Positions 20,524-30,665 are shown, counted from the stretch's first letter. The stretch: 64,000 nt of DNA from Maniola hyperantus (GCF_902806685.2 NC_048538.1:13764001-13828000); one strand, 5' to 3'. Notes: generated by a model from the sequence alone, not told the origin. Numbers and translations: made by a program.

Positions 20524-23500
20524 ATGCCGCGAACACGTAGTCATATGGAACAGGACGCTGCGAGGGCGGGTCTCGGAAGATCTGTTTCTAACGAGTCCGT
20601 GGATGCCGCTGGCACTCCTTATGCTGGCGATACGCTGCACGCTGGCAATGCGCCGTGCGCGGCCGCGAGCATGCCAGCTTCTGCCGGTGTTGGCGCGACG
20701 TCTAGTCCCATCATGATGACCGATCAACAACTTCAGTTCATTCTTCAGCAAGTGATGCACGCTCAGAGTGTGAGCGTTCCACCTTCACCTGCGCCGACGA
20801 CGGCGTCTTCAGGAAACTTCACGAAATGCACAGCACGCTTTGACGGAACGAAACAGAGCGACGTGCTAGCATTTTTGGACGCGGTAGAAACATACAAAGA
20901 TTGTGTTTGTGTTGATGAGGCAAATGCAGTACGGGGTTTATCCATGCTTCTAACCGGCATCGCCGCCACGTGGTGGAAGGGTGTGAAGCAGGCGGTGAGC
21001 TCATGGAATGAAGCGGTAGAGCTTCTCAAGCAAACATTTGGCCCTCGTCTTCCACCCCACCGTGTATATCGTGAATTATTCAAACAAGAGCAACGAGAAG
21101 AGTCAACGGATGTTTTTGTTTGCAAAGCGCGCGCTCTTCTTGCTCAATTGCCTTCGGATGCTGTAAGTGAAGTTGTGCAGCTAGATATGGTGTACGGCTT
21201 ACTACACAGGCGTATTCGTGAAAAAGTGGCACGCAGCTCTTTCAACAACTTCATGGACCTCCTTCGCGAGGCACGGCGCATTGAAGACCTTTACGATGAA
21301 GGGCGTCGTGTAGCACCAGCGGTCAAAGAGTCCGCTCAGGAGGGGACATCAAAGGGAACTTCGTCATCAATACCTTCGTCATCGACACCTTCGTCATCAA
21401 CAACTTCGTCATCACCGACGCTTCCCAAGCGATTACGTGAAAAGTGTGGGTACTGCAAGTTCTATGGCCATAGTGCGAATACTTGCGCCCGGTTAAAGAA
21501 AAAAGAAGAAACCAGGACGGTTGAGGAAGCTGCCTCGAAGACCAGCAAGCCCACCATTACGTGTTTTGGCTGTGGGACGCCAGGGGTGATCCGGTCAAAT
21601 TGCGCGGTCTGCAAGGAGGGGCGTACGGCATCGACGGCTACAACCTCCAGTTCTGCTTTCCAATCAGTGGCGGTTAATGATGTGTGTCGCTTAAATCCAC
21701 GAGTGAGACCGATATTTGACGTGGAAGTGTATGGTGCTTTAGGTACAGCATTGTTAGATACCGGTGCGAAACACTCGGTTGCAAGTGGTAGTTTAACCAA
21801 ACATTTGCGTAGTAACGGACAAGTTTTTCAATCCGTTGAGACGGAATTAAAATTTGCTGACGGAACTAGGCGTGTAGAGACTGTAGAAACTGCTTTAGTT
21901 AATGTGAGAGTGCAGGGCGTGGAGATTGTAACGCTATTTATGGTTTTACCGGGTGCTACTGAATCGTTGCTAGGGATGAATTTTATCCAGGACGCTGGGT
22001 TGACCCTAGATTTCAGCAAGAATCGTTTTACTTTACGTGCTACCGGGGTAAAATGTGAGTATGACCTTCGGTATGAACGTGAGGATCGGGCTATAGTTAG
22101 CTCAGCGATTGGTCTCCGTGAGTGCGAAGGTGCTCTCCTTTCTCCTGCCGACAAACAGCAGTTGGGCACACTCCTTAAAGCCAATGAGGATATTTTTGAG
22201 CCAGGGGGAGACCCTACTCCTTTCGCCGTTCATCGAATCGACACCGGTGATGCGGCTCCCATCTCTACACCGCCATATCGCGTAACACCGATAAAAAAAG
22301 AAATGATTCGGGTGGAAATTGATAAGATGTTGGAAGAGGATATAATAGAAGAAGCTGAGTCCGAATGGACTTCACCAGTGGTTCTGGTGCCTAAGAAGAA
22401 CGGCGAAACTCGATTTTGCGTTGACTATAGGAAATTGAACGCAGTAACGCGAACGGATAAGTATCCGCTCCCGCTAATCGATGAGATTATATCTTCAACC
22501 AAACCTAATTGTGTAATGTCAACAATAGATCTAAAATCTGGATACTGGCAAGTTGAAGTCGCACCTGAGGATAGACACAAGACTGCTTTTGTGACTCCTT
22601 TTGGTACGTTCCAATTCCGACGGATGCCATTTGGCCTGAAGAACTCTCCGGCCACCTTCCAAAGGTTAATAGATCGCTTTCGTGCTGGTTTATCGAATGT
22701 AACAATTGTAGCGTACCTCGATGATATACTTGTAATTTCAGAAGATCTGAACTCTCACCTTAGCGATTTAAGTCGAGTATTCGAACGCTTACGACAGTTT
22801 AAGCTTAAAGCAAATCGGAACAAGTGTGTTTTTGCCAGAGAAAGTGTAGTATATTTGGGTCATGTGATCACTACTCATGGTATCGAACCTGATCCTATGA
22901 AGGTCCAGGCCGTGTTAGAGATGGCACCTCCTACCAAACTGAAGGAGTTGAGAACCTTCTTACAAACCTGCTCCTGGTTCCGCAAGTTCATTCTGGGATT
23001 TTCCGAGGTGGCCCGTGCTCTGACCGATCTTACCAAGAAGGATAGACCTTGGAAATGGGGGGAGAGGGAAGCCCAGTCTTTTGAAGAACTTAAGCGTAGA
23101 CTGGCTACCACCCCAATTTTACGGCAACCTGATTTCAGTCAGCCTTTTGTATTACGCACGGATGCGAGCGCGTATGCTCTAGGAGCAGTTCTCTTACAGG
23201 GTACGGAGACGAAAGCGGAGCAGCCGATAGAATATGCCAGTAGACTGCTGACATCGGCAGAGCGGAACTACAGTACTACCGAAAGAGAAGCGCTGGCCGT
23301 GGTATGGGCTCTCGATAAATTTCGTGGATACCTGGAAGGAGCTCAGATTCGAGTAGCAACGGATCACCAGCCCTTAAAGTGGTTATTTTCCCTTAAGACT
23401 CCAAGCGGGCGCTTAGCCCGTTGGGCTTTGAAGATTCAAGCCTTTAATCTGGAGGTGGAGTACACTCCGGGTAAAGTCAACGTGATAGCTGACACACTGA

Positions 23501-24888
23501 GTCGCCCAGTGTGCCAATTGTCGGCGAATGAAGACTCTACGTGTGACATATGCCCGATTTCTGTGGATCTACCACATCGAAACTCTGAAGAGATTCGTTT
23601 AGCTCAGTTAGAGGATACTGAGATAAAGAAAATACTTAGTGATCTTGAGGATGACACCTCGGCAATTCGTTGGACGGACCGTGGTTATTACCTTCATCAG
23701 GGAGTTCTTTTTCGTTTTGATCCGGACTGTGAATCAGAAGAGCCACAGCTCGTTGTGCCAGAGTCCATGCGCGAAGAACTTATGAAGGAAATCCATGATG
23801 CATCTACGGCAGGACATTTGGGCTTGGAACGCACCTTGAAAAAGGCCAAGGAGAGATTTTATTTCCCGAATATGCGGCAGTATGTAGCAAAATATCTGAA
23901 ATCCTGTGAACTATGCCAGAAGTTTAAGCCTTCGAACCTTAAACCTGCGGGACTCCTGCAAACCCCGGTTCAGCAACAACGCTTCGAAGTTATTGCAATT
24001 GACCTATTTGGCCCCCTACCAGAAGGGAGTAATGGAGAGAAATGGATCTTTCTGGTAGAAGATACTGCAAGTAGATGGGTAGAACTATTCCCTCTATCGG
24101 AAGCAACTGCAGAAAACTGCGCCAAGATACTTATTGAAGAGATCTTTATGAGATACGGCTTCGCTCGCCGAGTCCTCTCAGACAATGGGGTGCAATTTGT
24201 ATCGGCGGTTATGCAAAAAGCAATGCACGTCCTGGGAGTTAAGCAAACTCTGACGCCATTCTATCACCCGGAGGCTAATCCAGCTGAGCGGAAGAACCGT
24301 GAAATGAAGCAGATGCTCGCCATGTTGATAGATCCTGATCATAGGCGCTGGCCAGAGGTCTTACCCGCTGTGCGGTTCGCACTGAACACGGCGCCCAATC
24401 AAGGTACTGGACGATCGGCTGCGTTCCTCACCTTTGCGCGGGATTTCCGCTCCCCAGTGGAGATAGCACATGATTTGAGAACAGTTGTGGATTCCCAAAA
24501 TTACGTGCCACAGATTACACCATACCTACGGAACTTCGTGGAAAATCTTCAGGAAGTGAAGTGGCGCATAGAGCATCAGCAAGACATCCGAAAGGATTCG
24601 GCGGACAAAGGTCGCCGTAAAGGGCAGGTTTATCAGGAGGGAGACCTTGTACTCGTGGAGAGCAATCGCCCAAGCCAAGCAGCAAAGGGATTTACCAGTA
24701 AATTTGCACCTCGAAGGGAGGGTCCCTATCGCATTCATAGAGCTGTGACCGCCACTACCTATGAAGTGGCCGATAAAAATGGCGATTTGAAAGGAAAATA
24801 TCACGCTAGCCTCCTTACGCCATACGAAGGTCAGGGTCCAGTGGTAGAACGTAGGAAAAGGGGAAGACCGCGTAAGAAGAAATGTTAG
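20524..24888 (+). CDS. Gag-Pol polyprotein of the LTR retrotransposon
   Basis: 1,454 residues from the ATG in context ACAATGC. Capsid-like region about 97-260 (TAATWWKGV-type segment GIAATWWKGV, then ALLAQLPSD); Ser/Thr linker about 275-300; CX2CX4HX4C knuckle C308-C311-H316-C321; second knuckle C347-C350-V355-C360, with Val where His is usual. Aspartic protease LLDTG with D412. Reverse transcriptase about 590-790 with D669 and YLDD (D733, D734). RNase H D880, E922, D947. Integrase zinc finger H1091, H1098, C1128, C1131; catalytic D1160, D1220, E1255; GPY motif at 1400-1402. The basic C terminus holds RGRPRK (1446-1451), an AT-hook core. Gag and Pol are in one frame with no shift or stop between them, so their ratio must be set by cleavage or other means. 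It is intact and probably active. The lineage is Ty3/gypsy, not a chromovirus. Confidence 0.95.
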   Translation: MPRTRSHMEQDAARAGLGRSVSNESVDAAGTPYAGDTLHAGNAPCAAASMPASAGVGATSSPIMMTDQQLQFILQQVMHAQSVSVPPSPAPTTASSGNFTKCTARFDGTKQSDVLAFLDAVETYKDCVCVDEANAVRGLSMLLTGIAATWWKGVKQAVSSWNEAVELLKQTFGPRLPPHRVYRELFKQEQREESTDVFVCKARALLAQLPSDAVSEVVQLDMVYGLLHRRIREKVARSSFNNFMDLLREARRIEDLYDEGRRVAPAVKESAQEGTSKGTSSSIPSSSTPSSSTTSSSPTLPKRLREKCGYCKFYGHSANTCARLKKKEETRTVEEAASKTSKPTITCFGCGTPGVIRSNCAVCKEGRTASTATTSSSAFQSVAVNDVCRLNPRVRPIFDVEVYGALGTALLDTGAKHSVASGSLTKHLRSNGQVFQSVETELKFADGTRRVETVETALVNVRVQGVEIVTLFMVLPGATESLLGMNFIQDAGLTLDFSKNRFTLRATGVKCEYDLRYEREDRAIVSSAIGLRECEGALLSPADKQQLGTLLKANEDIFEPGGDPTPFAVHRIDTGDAAPISTPPYRVTPIKKEMIRVEIDKMLEEDIIEEAESEWTSPVVLVPKKNGETRFCVDYRKLNAVTRTDKYPLPLIDEIISSTKPNCVMSTIDLKSGYWQVEVAPEDRHKTAFVTPFGTFQFRRMPFGLKNSPATFQRLIDRFRAGLSNVTIVAYLDDILVISEDLNSHLSDLSRVFERLRQFKLKANRNKCVFARESVVYLGHVITTHGIEPDPMKVQAVLEMAPPTKLKELRTFLQTCSWFRKFILGFSEVARALTDLTKKDRPWKWGEREAQSFEELKRRLATTPILRQPDFSQPFVLRTDASAYALGAVLLQGTETKAEQPIEYASRLLTSAERNYSTTEREALAVVWALDKFRGYLEGAQIRVATDHQPLKWLFSLKTPSGRLARWALKIQAFNLEVEYTPGKVNVIADTLSRPVCQLSANEDSTCDICPISVDLPHRNSEEIRLAQLEDTEIKKILSDLEDDTSAIRWTDRGYYLHQGVLFRFDPDCESEEPQLVVPESMREELMKEIHDASTAGHLGLERTLKKAKERFYFPNMRQYVAKYLKSCELCQKFKPSNLKPAGLLQTPVQQQRFEVIAIDLFGPLPEGSNGEKWIFLVEDTASRWVELFPLSEATAENCAKILIEEIFMRYGFARRVLSDNGVQFVSAVMQKAMHVLGVKQTLTPFYHPEANPAERKNREMKQMLAMLIDPDHRRWPEVLPAVRFALNTAPNQGTGRSAAFLTFARDFRSPVEIAHDLRTVVDSQNYVPQITPYLRNFVENLQEVKWRIEHQQDIRKDSADKGRRKGQVYQEGDLVLVESNRPSQAAKGFTSKFAPRREGPYRIHRAVTATTYEVADKNGDLKGKYHASLLTPYEGQGPVVERRKRGRPRKKKC
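21360..21420 (+). repeat. 15-bp minisatellite inside gag
   Basis: Four units of 'ttcgtcatcaayacc' encode the Ser/Thr/Pro linker between capsid and zinc knuckles. Copy number is likely to vary among element copies. Confidence 0.85.
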
Positions 24889-25020
24889 GGTCAATCCAGC
24901 TCCTCGTACTTAGCACCACTCGGCCGCGAATACTCCGTTTTCTTTCATTTTTTTGTTTACTTCTTTTCTTTTCTCTGTTATTTTCTTGCCAAGTCACATC
25001 CGGGACGTAATTTGTGACTT
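24889..25020 (+). other. Retrotransposon 3' untranslated segment
   Basis: Pyrimidine-rich (tttctttcatttttttgttt at about 24940) with a small inverted repeat AAGTCACA/TGTGACTT (24991-25020) just before the polypurine tract. Confidence 0.6.
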
Positions 25021-25032
25021 GAAGGGGGAGAA
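25021..25032 (+). other. Polypurine tract
   Basis: GAAGGGGGAGAA abuts the 3' LTR directly, the expected place for the plus-strand primer. Confidence 0.9.
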
Positions 25033-25408
25033 TATAGCGCGATCTCCAAAATAGGGACGCGGCCCTCCAGAATACGGCTTTTTAGATTAAAGTTCGTGAA
25101 GTAACTTCGTCATCGGGTCCGCGCAGCGGTTGGCGGAGCTCCCCCCTGAGTAGGTTTTCCAGCGTGTGCGCGGCGGCCGGCGTGTCTTTACTTTTTAGTC
25201 TGATACGAACCGCAACGAGCGGTGGACGGCTCCGTTGGCGAGATAAACCCTTAACGCGCGTTACGTAATCGGGTTCGCGACGTATTTGTAAGAGCGGATG
25301 TCGCCTTTGTTTGTAATTTTGATGTAACTTTGTAACGTTTGTGATAACCCAATATAAGTGACTTTATAAACAGTAACTTACCGCCGTTTCATTGAAATTA
25401 TCCCTATA
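25033..25408 (+). repeat. 3' LTR
   Basis: Identical to 19782-20157 in my read-through, at a constant offset of 5,251 bases. Followed by CTAG at 25409-25412. Confidence 0.95.
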
Positions 25409-25412
25409 CTAG
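25409..25412. other. Right target-site duplication (CTAG)
   Basis: Matches 19778-19781; the pre-insertion site would have read ...actac-CTAG-ttatat... Confidence 0.85.
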
Positions 25413-25466
25413 TTATATTTGAATTTTCGACCCGTCGACCTCTCAAAGCCGAAGTCTCCGGGCACG

Positions 25467-25722
25467 CACCTCTAACTTTTCGGACTCATGTGCGTAAGCA
25501 CATTTAATGTCGCTTTATCGGTGAAGAAAAACATAGTGAATAACCCTAAGTATATGACTGAGAGTTGACCATAATATTTTCGAAGGCAATTCAAAGGTAT
25601 GTGAAGTCTGTAAATCCGCACTGGGCCAGCGTGGCGGACTATGACCTGAACCGTTCTATTTCTGAGAGAAGACCTAGCTCAGTAGTGAGCCGGTGATGTG
25701 TTGATCATGATGTTAAAATGAT
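25467..25722 (+). mobile_element. tRNA-derived SINE, family 1, decayed
   Basis: Body from 'ggcacgcacctctaactttt' to 'gtgagccggtgatgtgttga' with many substitutions. The tRNA-like head is degraded or lost next to the retrotransposon. Confidence 0.65.
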
Positions 25723-25724
25723 GA

Positions 25725-26416
25725 CTTATGTTTTAAACCAGTTTCAACAGTAACGATTTTAATTATTCATTTTAATTAACCATGAGTCATTAAAGTGCAA
25801 GCTTTAAAAAATATTGCAAATGAGTACCTAGGTAATAATGTCCTTTAATGCGTCGTGTTCTGAAGCGAACTAAGCTCCTAAGATTCAAAATTTGGAACTA
25901 GTCGGACACACACCGACAAAATCGGACGTGAGTTCAGCCGTGGTATATTTGCTTTTCGAAATATAATTTAAGGAGTAAGCCACCAAGGTAACTGACCACC
26001 ATGTTTTGGTTTGACCAAGGTGTCGTCGACACCTATCTATGTATGTATCTATCTATGTATAGGAACCTAGTCTGTATCGCTACGCGCATAGGTACGTGTC
26101 ACACATTCAAGCCTACGAATTACTCTTCACTTTTTGGAATATGAATAGTCTCTCTGGAGTTTTATAATATCTTTGGGAATAAATAAGTACAAAATTATTA
26201 TGGAATTGTAATAATTCAAATCGTACCGCTTTTGTTTGGAAAATGCATAAAAACTTGCATCATAAATAAATTATGTTAACAAAAACTCCTTTAAATAAAA
26301 CGACGGAGCAAGTTTTATCGATTGTACCGTAAGTAGAAAATTTATTACAAAACTTGTGCTCCGCTTCTTAGGTGATTGGTTTATACCTACTTAACTACTA
26401 ACATAAAATTGTTGTA
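25725..26416. other. Non-coding DNA
   Basis: Short ATCT/ATGT microsatellite at about 26034-26058. No gene. Confidence 0.4.
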
Positions 26417-26799
26417 TAATGCGTAAAAAATGACTTTTCACGCGCCATTTTAACTTTGTGTCAAATTTTATGTCAAAAGTACGATTTTTATTTTATTTTA
26501 TTTTATTCGTTTTTTGCAATCAACAGCGATATATACAATATAATTTTACATAATAACAGACTGAAAATAAGGCCAAATAGGATTACAATTTTTTACAGAT
26601 TACTTAAATAGATATTAATTATAAATTTATAACAGTACGTTTGATAATTTAAACAAGCTTTACAATAATATAATAATATGAAAATATAAAAGTCAATTAA
26701 CTAGTATATCAATTTTAGTACGTGAACCGTAGTTTTGACAAGACAGTTGATCCATGGAGTAAAAATGGCACGTGAAAAGTCATTTTGTACGGACTATAT
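26417..26799. mobile_element. Foldback element split by an AT-rich insertion
   Basis: The two arms (cacgcgccattttaacttt ... atgtcaaaagtacgattttt, and ttttgacaagacagttgat ... cattttgtacggactata) match the compact palindromes at 47.0 and 48.5 kb. About 230 bp starting with a (TTTTA)n run (26485-26509) sits between them. Confidence 0.6.
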
Positions 26800-26889
26800 G
26801 ATTAGTTAGTTTAAATATTATGCTTACAAATAATAAACTTATAATATTATCGTCTTTGGGTTCTGTACACATCGAAATGAAAATTGAAA

Positions 26890-27100
26890 AATACTTAGCA
26901 CTGGCGCCCGGTTAACGTTCTGGAACAAGCTCGGTGGTATAAGTCCCGCAAATTGCTATTGCGCTGGAACCATGTCTCATTAACATCGAAATGACGTCAT
27001 TTTGATGTCAGCCGAAATAAAAATATACCATCAGCTCGAAACTTCAGTCTAAAATGGCGGCCACGCGCATTAGCGCTTTAGTAGCTATCATCCGTACAAC
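26890..27100. repeat. Unclassified dispersed repeat
   Basis: Contains 'aagtcccgcaaattgctatt', whose complement recurs at about 17366-17386, and a palindromic 'aatgacgtcatt'. Probably a non-autonomous transposon fragment. Confidence 0.4.
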
Positions 27101-27426
27101 ATCTTGCTAAATTCGCTGTTTAAGAAAATGAATAAATTAGCTATTTGAATGCTCAAACAAAATCATTACAGGTATTCATCTGTCACCACAATGATTTAAT
27201 TTTATTCTCTTCGCGATCTCCACAATGGTCTATTGCCCGGACCATCACAAATCTAAAGGTGATATCAGACGGTTTATTTGTTCAAATAAACGATTAATTA
27301 CATTAATTTAAATTAGTTCTAGTTTAATTAGTAATTAGAGTCCAGTGCCAATTAACCTAATGATAAAAAGCATGACTGGTGTACACCTTTTTGTAAAACA
27401 TAAACACTAACATTACTTATAGTACC

Positions 27427-27551
27427 TACGCGACAGGACGAAATGGCAATCGGGGAATGAATGCCCCGTACACCCCTCGCGCCATCCCGTACCGGGTGTG
27501 CGGGGCGTCCCCCCGCCTCATACCCCGATTGCTATCTTGACCTGTCGCGTA
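27427..27551. mobile_element. GC-rich foldback element
   Basis: Ends TACGCGACAGG and CCTGTCGCGTA are inverted copies; both arms continue with 'atggcaatcgggg' and 'gacgccccgcacaccc'-type sequence. 125 bp, no frame. Family members at 36242-36336, 54071-54183, 63133-63200 and 63444-63605. Confidence 0.75.
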
Positions 27552-28044
27552 TAAACTATGTATAGGTATGATATATATCTCTGGTAGACATAATCCAGTG
27601 GGACCAATTATAAAATACATACACAATAAAAGTGATATTGCACCAAATCCAAAAAACAAATTCAACGTCCATTCTCTCAATGCTACCGTTTTTATTGAAA
27701 CTTTTAATTAATCTATTTGCTTGAAATCCTGTTAAACAATTAAAATCGGCTGTTTTTTTTTTTCAAACGCCGATACAAATAGCTACAGGCTTTATCATAC
27801 CGTCGAGATAATTGGCAAGCAAAAAAATTAATTTGATGGTTGATTTTGTGATAACATTCATGGTAGATCCTATTATCAGTTAAAATTAAGAAAAATAAAT
27901 TCTGCATGCTCATTGTATGGCGGACTATAAATGTTTATAAACCATTGTAACATCAAGATTGTACAGACCTGCAATGGTGTAAATAAATGATTTATATTAT
28001 TATAATGATTTGTGCAAAAATATAGAAGATCAAATTGTACTTTT
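27552..28044. other. Non-coding DNA
   Basis: Nothing recognised. Confidence 0.4.
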
Positions 28045-28185
28045 TAGGGTGTATAACTGTAGAACGTACGACCAAATAAAAAATGCAGGAACCCTATTAT
28101 ACTTAATATGATCACTCGTGTGTATATCTGTCTGTCTGTCTGTGTGTCCGTCTGTCATAGTCAATTGGCTCCGAATCTACTGTAG
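28045..28185 (+). mobile_element. Single arm of the 16.8-kb MITE family
   Basis: 'gatcactcgtgtgtatatct', a CTGT array and 'catagtcaattggctccg' match the left arm of 16827-17191; no second arm is present. Confidence 0.55.
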
Positions 28186-29213
28186 AAATTTTTTTTTTTA
28201 CTTTGTACCTACGTACTTTGAAAGTCGGGTATTTGAGAACTTATTGCTATTTGCAATACGTTTGCGCTTGAATGCGCGATGGTTCAAAGTGGTACATTGT
28301 GGACATCATTCAATTTTGTGTTGTTATTTCAGATTCAAAAATTATAAACGAAAATTACTTATATATTTATATGCAGTATATGCAATACAAAATACCAATT
28401 TATAGTGCAGTTTTTCTAGCACTTAAGTAAAAATAATGGCTTATTTTAAAATTCTGTACTAACATCGCGTTGGCGCGGAATTGAGATACATAGCGTAATA
28501 GACAAGAATGTAACGCATTCAGCAAGCGCCTTGGTTTATCACACTGCATTACGAGCTCAGTTATAAAAGATCTGATAGAAAAGTTAAATAGGTACTTTCG
28601 TGATTTTTCCCCATACATATTCGGCATTCTGATAAACAATGAATTCCAAGTCTTTCGGCAAGCTAGAGGCGTTAGTTAAAAAAACTTACTTCGTTTCTAA
28701 AACGGACTAAAATGTATAAAATAAATAATGTTAACTATGACAATACTTATTAAGAATTAAAACGAAAAACGTGAGGCACAAGCAAAAATATCGCTGTCGA
28801 TGTTTTTTTTTATATTGTCGTATCGTAATCATAATATTATTATTTTCTTCTTAAATAGTTCTCGTAAATGTGAAAAAGTGCTAGCATATCAAACGACATC
28901 AGAAGAATCTTCCTTAAATTCCAGCAATTAATTGCATGTTAAATATAATTCAAACGATGTTAGAACATTCGAGAATTCGTTGCAAGTTACATGGGCCCGC
29001 GTTTGCGACAAGTAATTTGCTAGAGTATTTTATCCGGTGCGTTCCCGACATAATAGATGTATTAGACTGAATTTACAACCTTCATTTCAAGTCAAAACTA
29101 CACTTGATAGTGCCCTTGTCTTGTTAATATTCTCGTTGACTTCACTTTGTTATAGGAATCCTTATTGCTTAGAATGTTTTTATTAACAGTGACCTTTCTT
29201 TGTAGGGTAGGTA
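28186..29213. other. Non-coding DNA
   Basis: More than 1 kb of AT-rich sequence without a recognised gene or repeat. Confidence 0.4.
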
Positions 29214-29262
29214 CTAGATGATGCCCAGGACTTCGTCCGCGTGGATTATGGTTTTTGTACAT
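29214..29262 (-). mobile_element. Helitron-like end fragment, type A
   Basis: CTAGATGATGCCCAGGACTT followed by 'cgtccgcgtggatta' only. Confidence 0.6.
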
Positions 29263-30164
29263 TCTGTGGCAATCACGGACTAGAGATATTATATTCCGTT
29301 ATCTGTGGTGGCAACTCTGCTATTTTCCGTTCATTCATAGCCTTGGTTCATCTCTAGTATGCAAGCTTTCGCCGCACATGTTTTTATTTTCCTCTCTAAA
29401 AAACTCTCTCCAGACCTCGGTTCAAATGTCCCTAATAGTGAGGAGAGTTGACTCATATCCCAGTTTTTGTCAAAATCTGTATAAAATTTTACAGTATTAT
29501 TATTTTGAAAATGGTGCAAAAATAGGCCTCATTAAATAAGCTAATGTTTAAAATTATACTCCAATCTCTTCAACCTATTCATAAGAAAATAATATATTTT
29601 AAATAAAAAGTAGTTCAAGTCTCCCGGACTTACTTTTAAAAATATATTATACAAAATAAAGCTTTTTGAGTTTCCACTCCGAAGACCTTATTTGCTGATT
29701 AGATAGGTACATCATAATACTTCCCGGGGCAACCCTCGATAATTGTATTAGGTGGTTTCCTAACTAGCGAATTAACTTTTACAGCATTTTACCTTATTAT
29801 TGACTAGCTGAACGATTTAGAAGACGGATCGACATGTTTATAAAATGGAAAAAGTTGCCTTAAAAACACTACTTATTCAGCTTTTTCCCTTGACTGAGGT
29901 AGAGATCATAAATTAAAAAAATATCTATAAAAAATTTCTCTTTTAATATAAAAATCCTATTCACTGCAATTCTTGAATTATTGCTCTCAGGTGCACCCAA
30001 TCGGACTTAGATTACTTATTACTTGAGTGAAAATACGAAGGGAATTGGCAGATACGTATCTGTAGGAAATACCTACTGTGAATCCGATAGCCGTTCTTCT
30101 TTGAAAATGCTTGTAAATTGTAAGGGGTTTTACTTACATTACTTTGTCCTAAATGATTCCCCAC
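29263..30164. other. Non-coding DNA
   Basis: A 94-codon plus-strand frame at 29255-29539 has no coding character. Nothing else seen. Confidence 0.4.
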
Positions 30165-30258
30165 GACGCGACGTCGCGTCGTCCGCGTAGATTTAGGGTT
30201 TTTTAAACCCATGGGAACATTGATTTTCCGGGATAAAACGAAGCCTATGCCTGTTGGC
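30165..30258 (-). mobile_element. Helitron-like fragment, type A
   Basis: The usual 'gtccgcgtagatttagg' and 'gattttccgggataaaa' blocks are present. The terminal region reads 'gacgcgacgtcgcgtcgtcc', a duplicated stem that forms a longer palindrome than in sister copies. Confidence 0.6.
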
Positions 30259-30572
30259 AAATACCATCACGCATTGCGGTCACGTATCGCAAAGTCTATC
30301 AGCTGTACCTACTATGCACAATTAAGTTTGTTTGTCGAGCATGTAGGTATCCTAGAAATTACTTGCTAGACTACAAGTACAAACTTGCAAACAAATTTGA
30401 ATGTATATGGACGAAACGTTGAGGATTACTATTTGCTCGACATGTCTGCCTATCTGTCTAGGACCCCAAATTAAAGCGCCTTAAACAAATACAACGCGAA
30501 AACAACTGCACGGCAGGGCCACATGAGTAGGTTGACGCGTGCTTACGCGTGTACGATTTATAATCTCATTTC

Positions 30573-30665
30573 AACCCATCGCTGGCTCATTACTGAGCAT
30601 GAGTTTCCTCTCAGAAGGAGAAGGGTTTTGGCGATAGTACACCACACTAGTAAATTCATATTTCC
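30573..30665 (-). mobile_element. tRNA-derived SINE, family 1, 3' part only
   Basis: 'aacccatcgctggctcatta', 'tcctctcagaaggagaaggg' and 'atagtacaccacactag' match the end of 655-969. Confidence 0.65.

Larger units (their letters stand above)
19782..25408 (+). mobile_element. Complete Ty3/gypsy-type LTR retrotransposon
   Basis: A 5,627-bp element bounded by two 376-bp direct repeats that I find identical base for base, with a 4-bp CTAG target duplication. Order inside: 5' LTR, primer-binding site two bases later, about 366 bp of leader, one uninterrupted Gag-Pol frame, a short pyrimidine-rich 3' untranslated part, polypurine tract, 3' LTR. RT, RNase H and integrase in the order PR-RT-RH-IN are diagnostic of the Metaviridae/Ty3-gypsy group. 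There is no envelope frame and no chromodomain. Identical LTRs and an intact frame point to a recent insertion. Confidence 0.95.

Noticed and set aside
20467..24894. Several minus-strand frames of 60-122 codons across the retrotransposon
   Set aside because: They are antisense shadows of the GC-richer gag-pol frame and have no domains.
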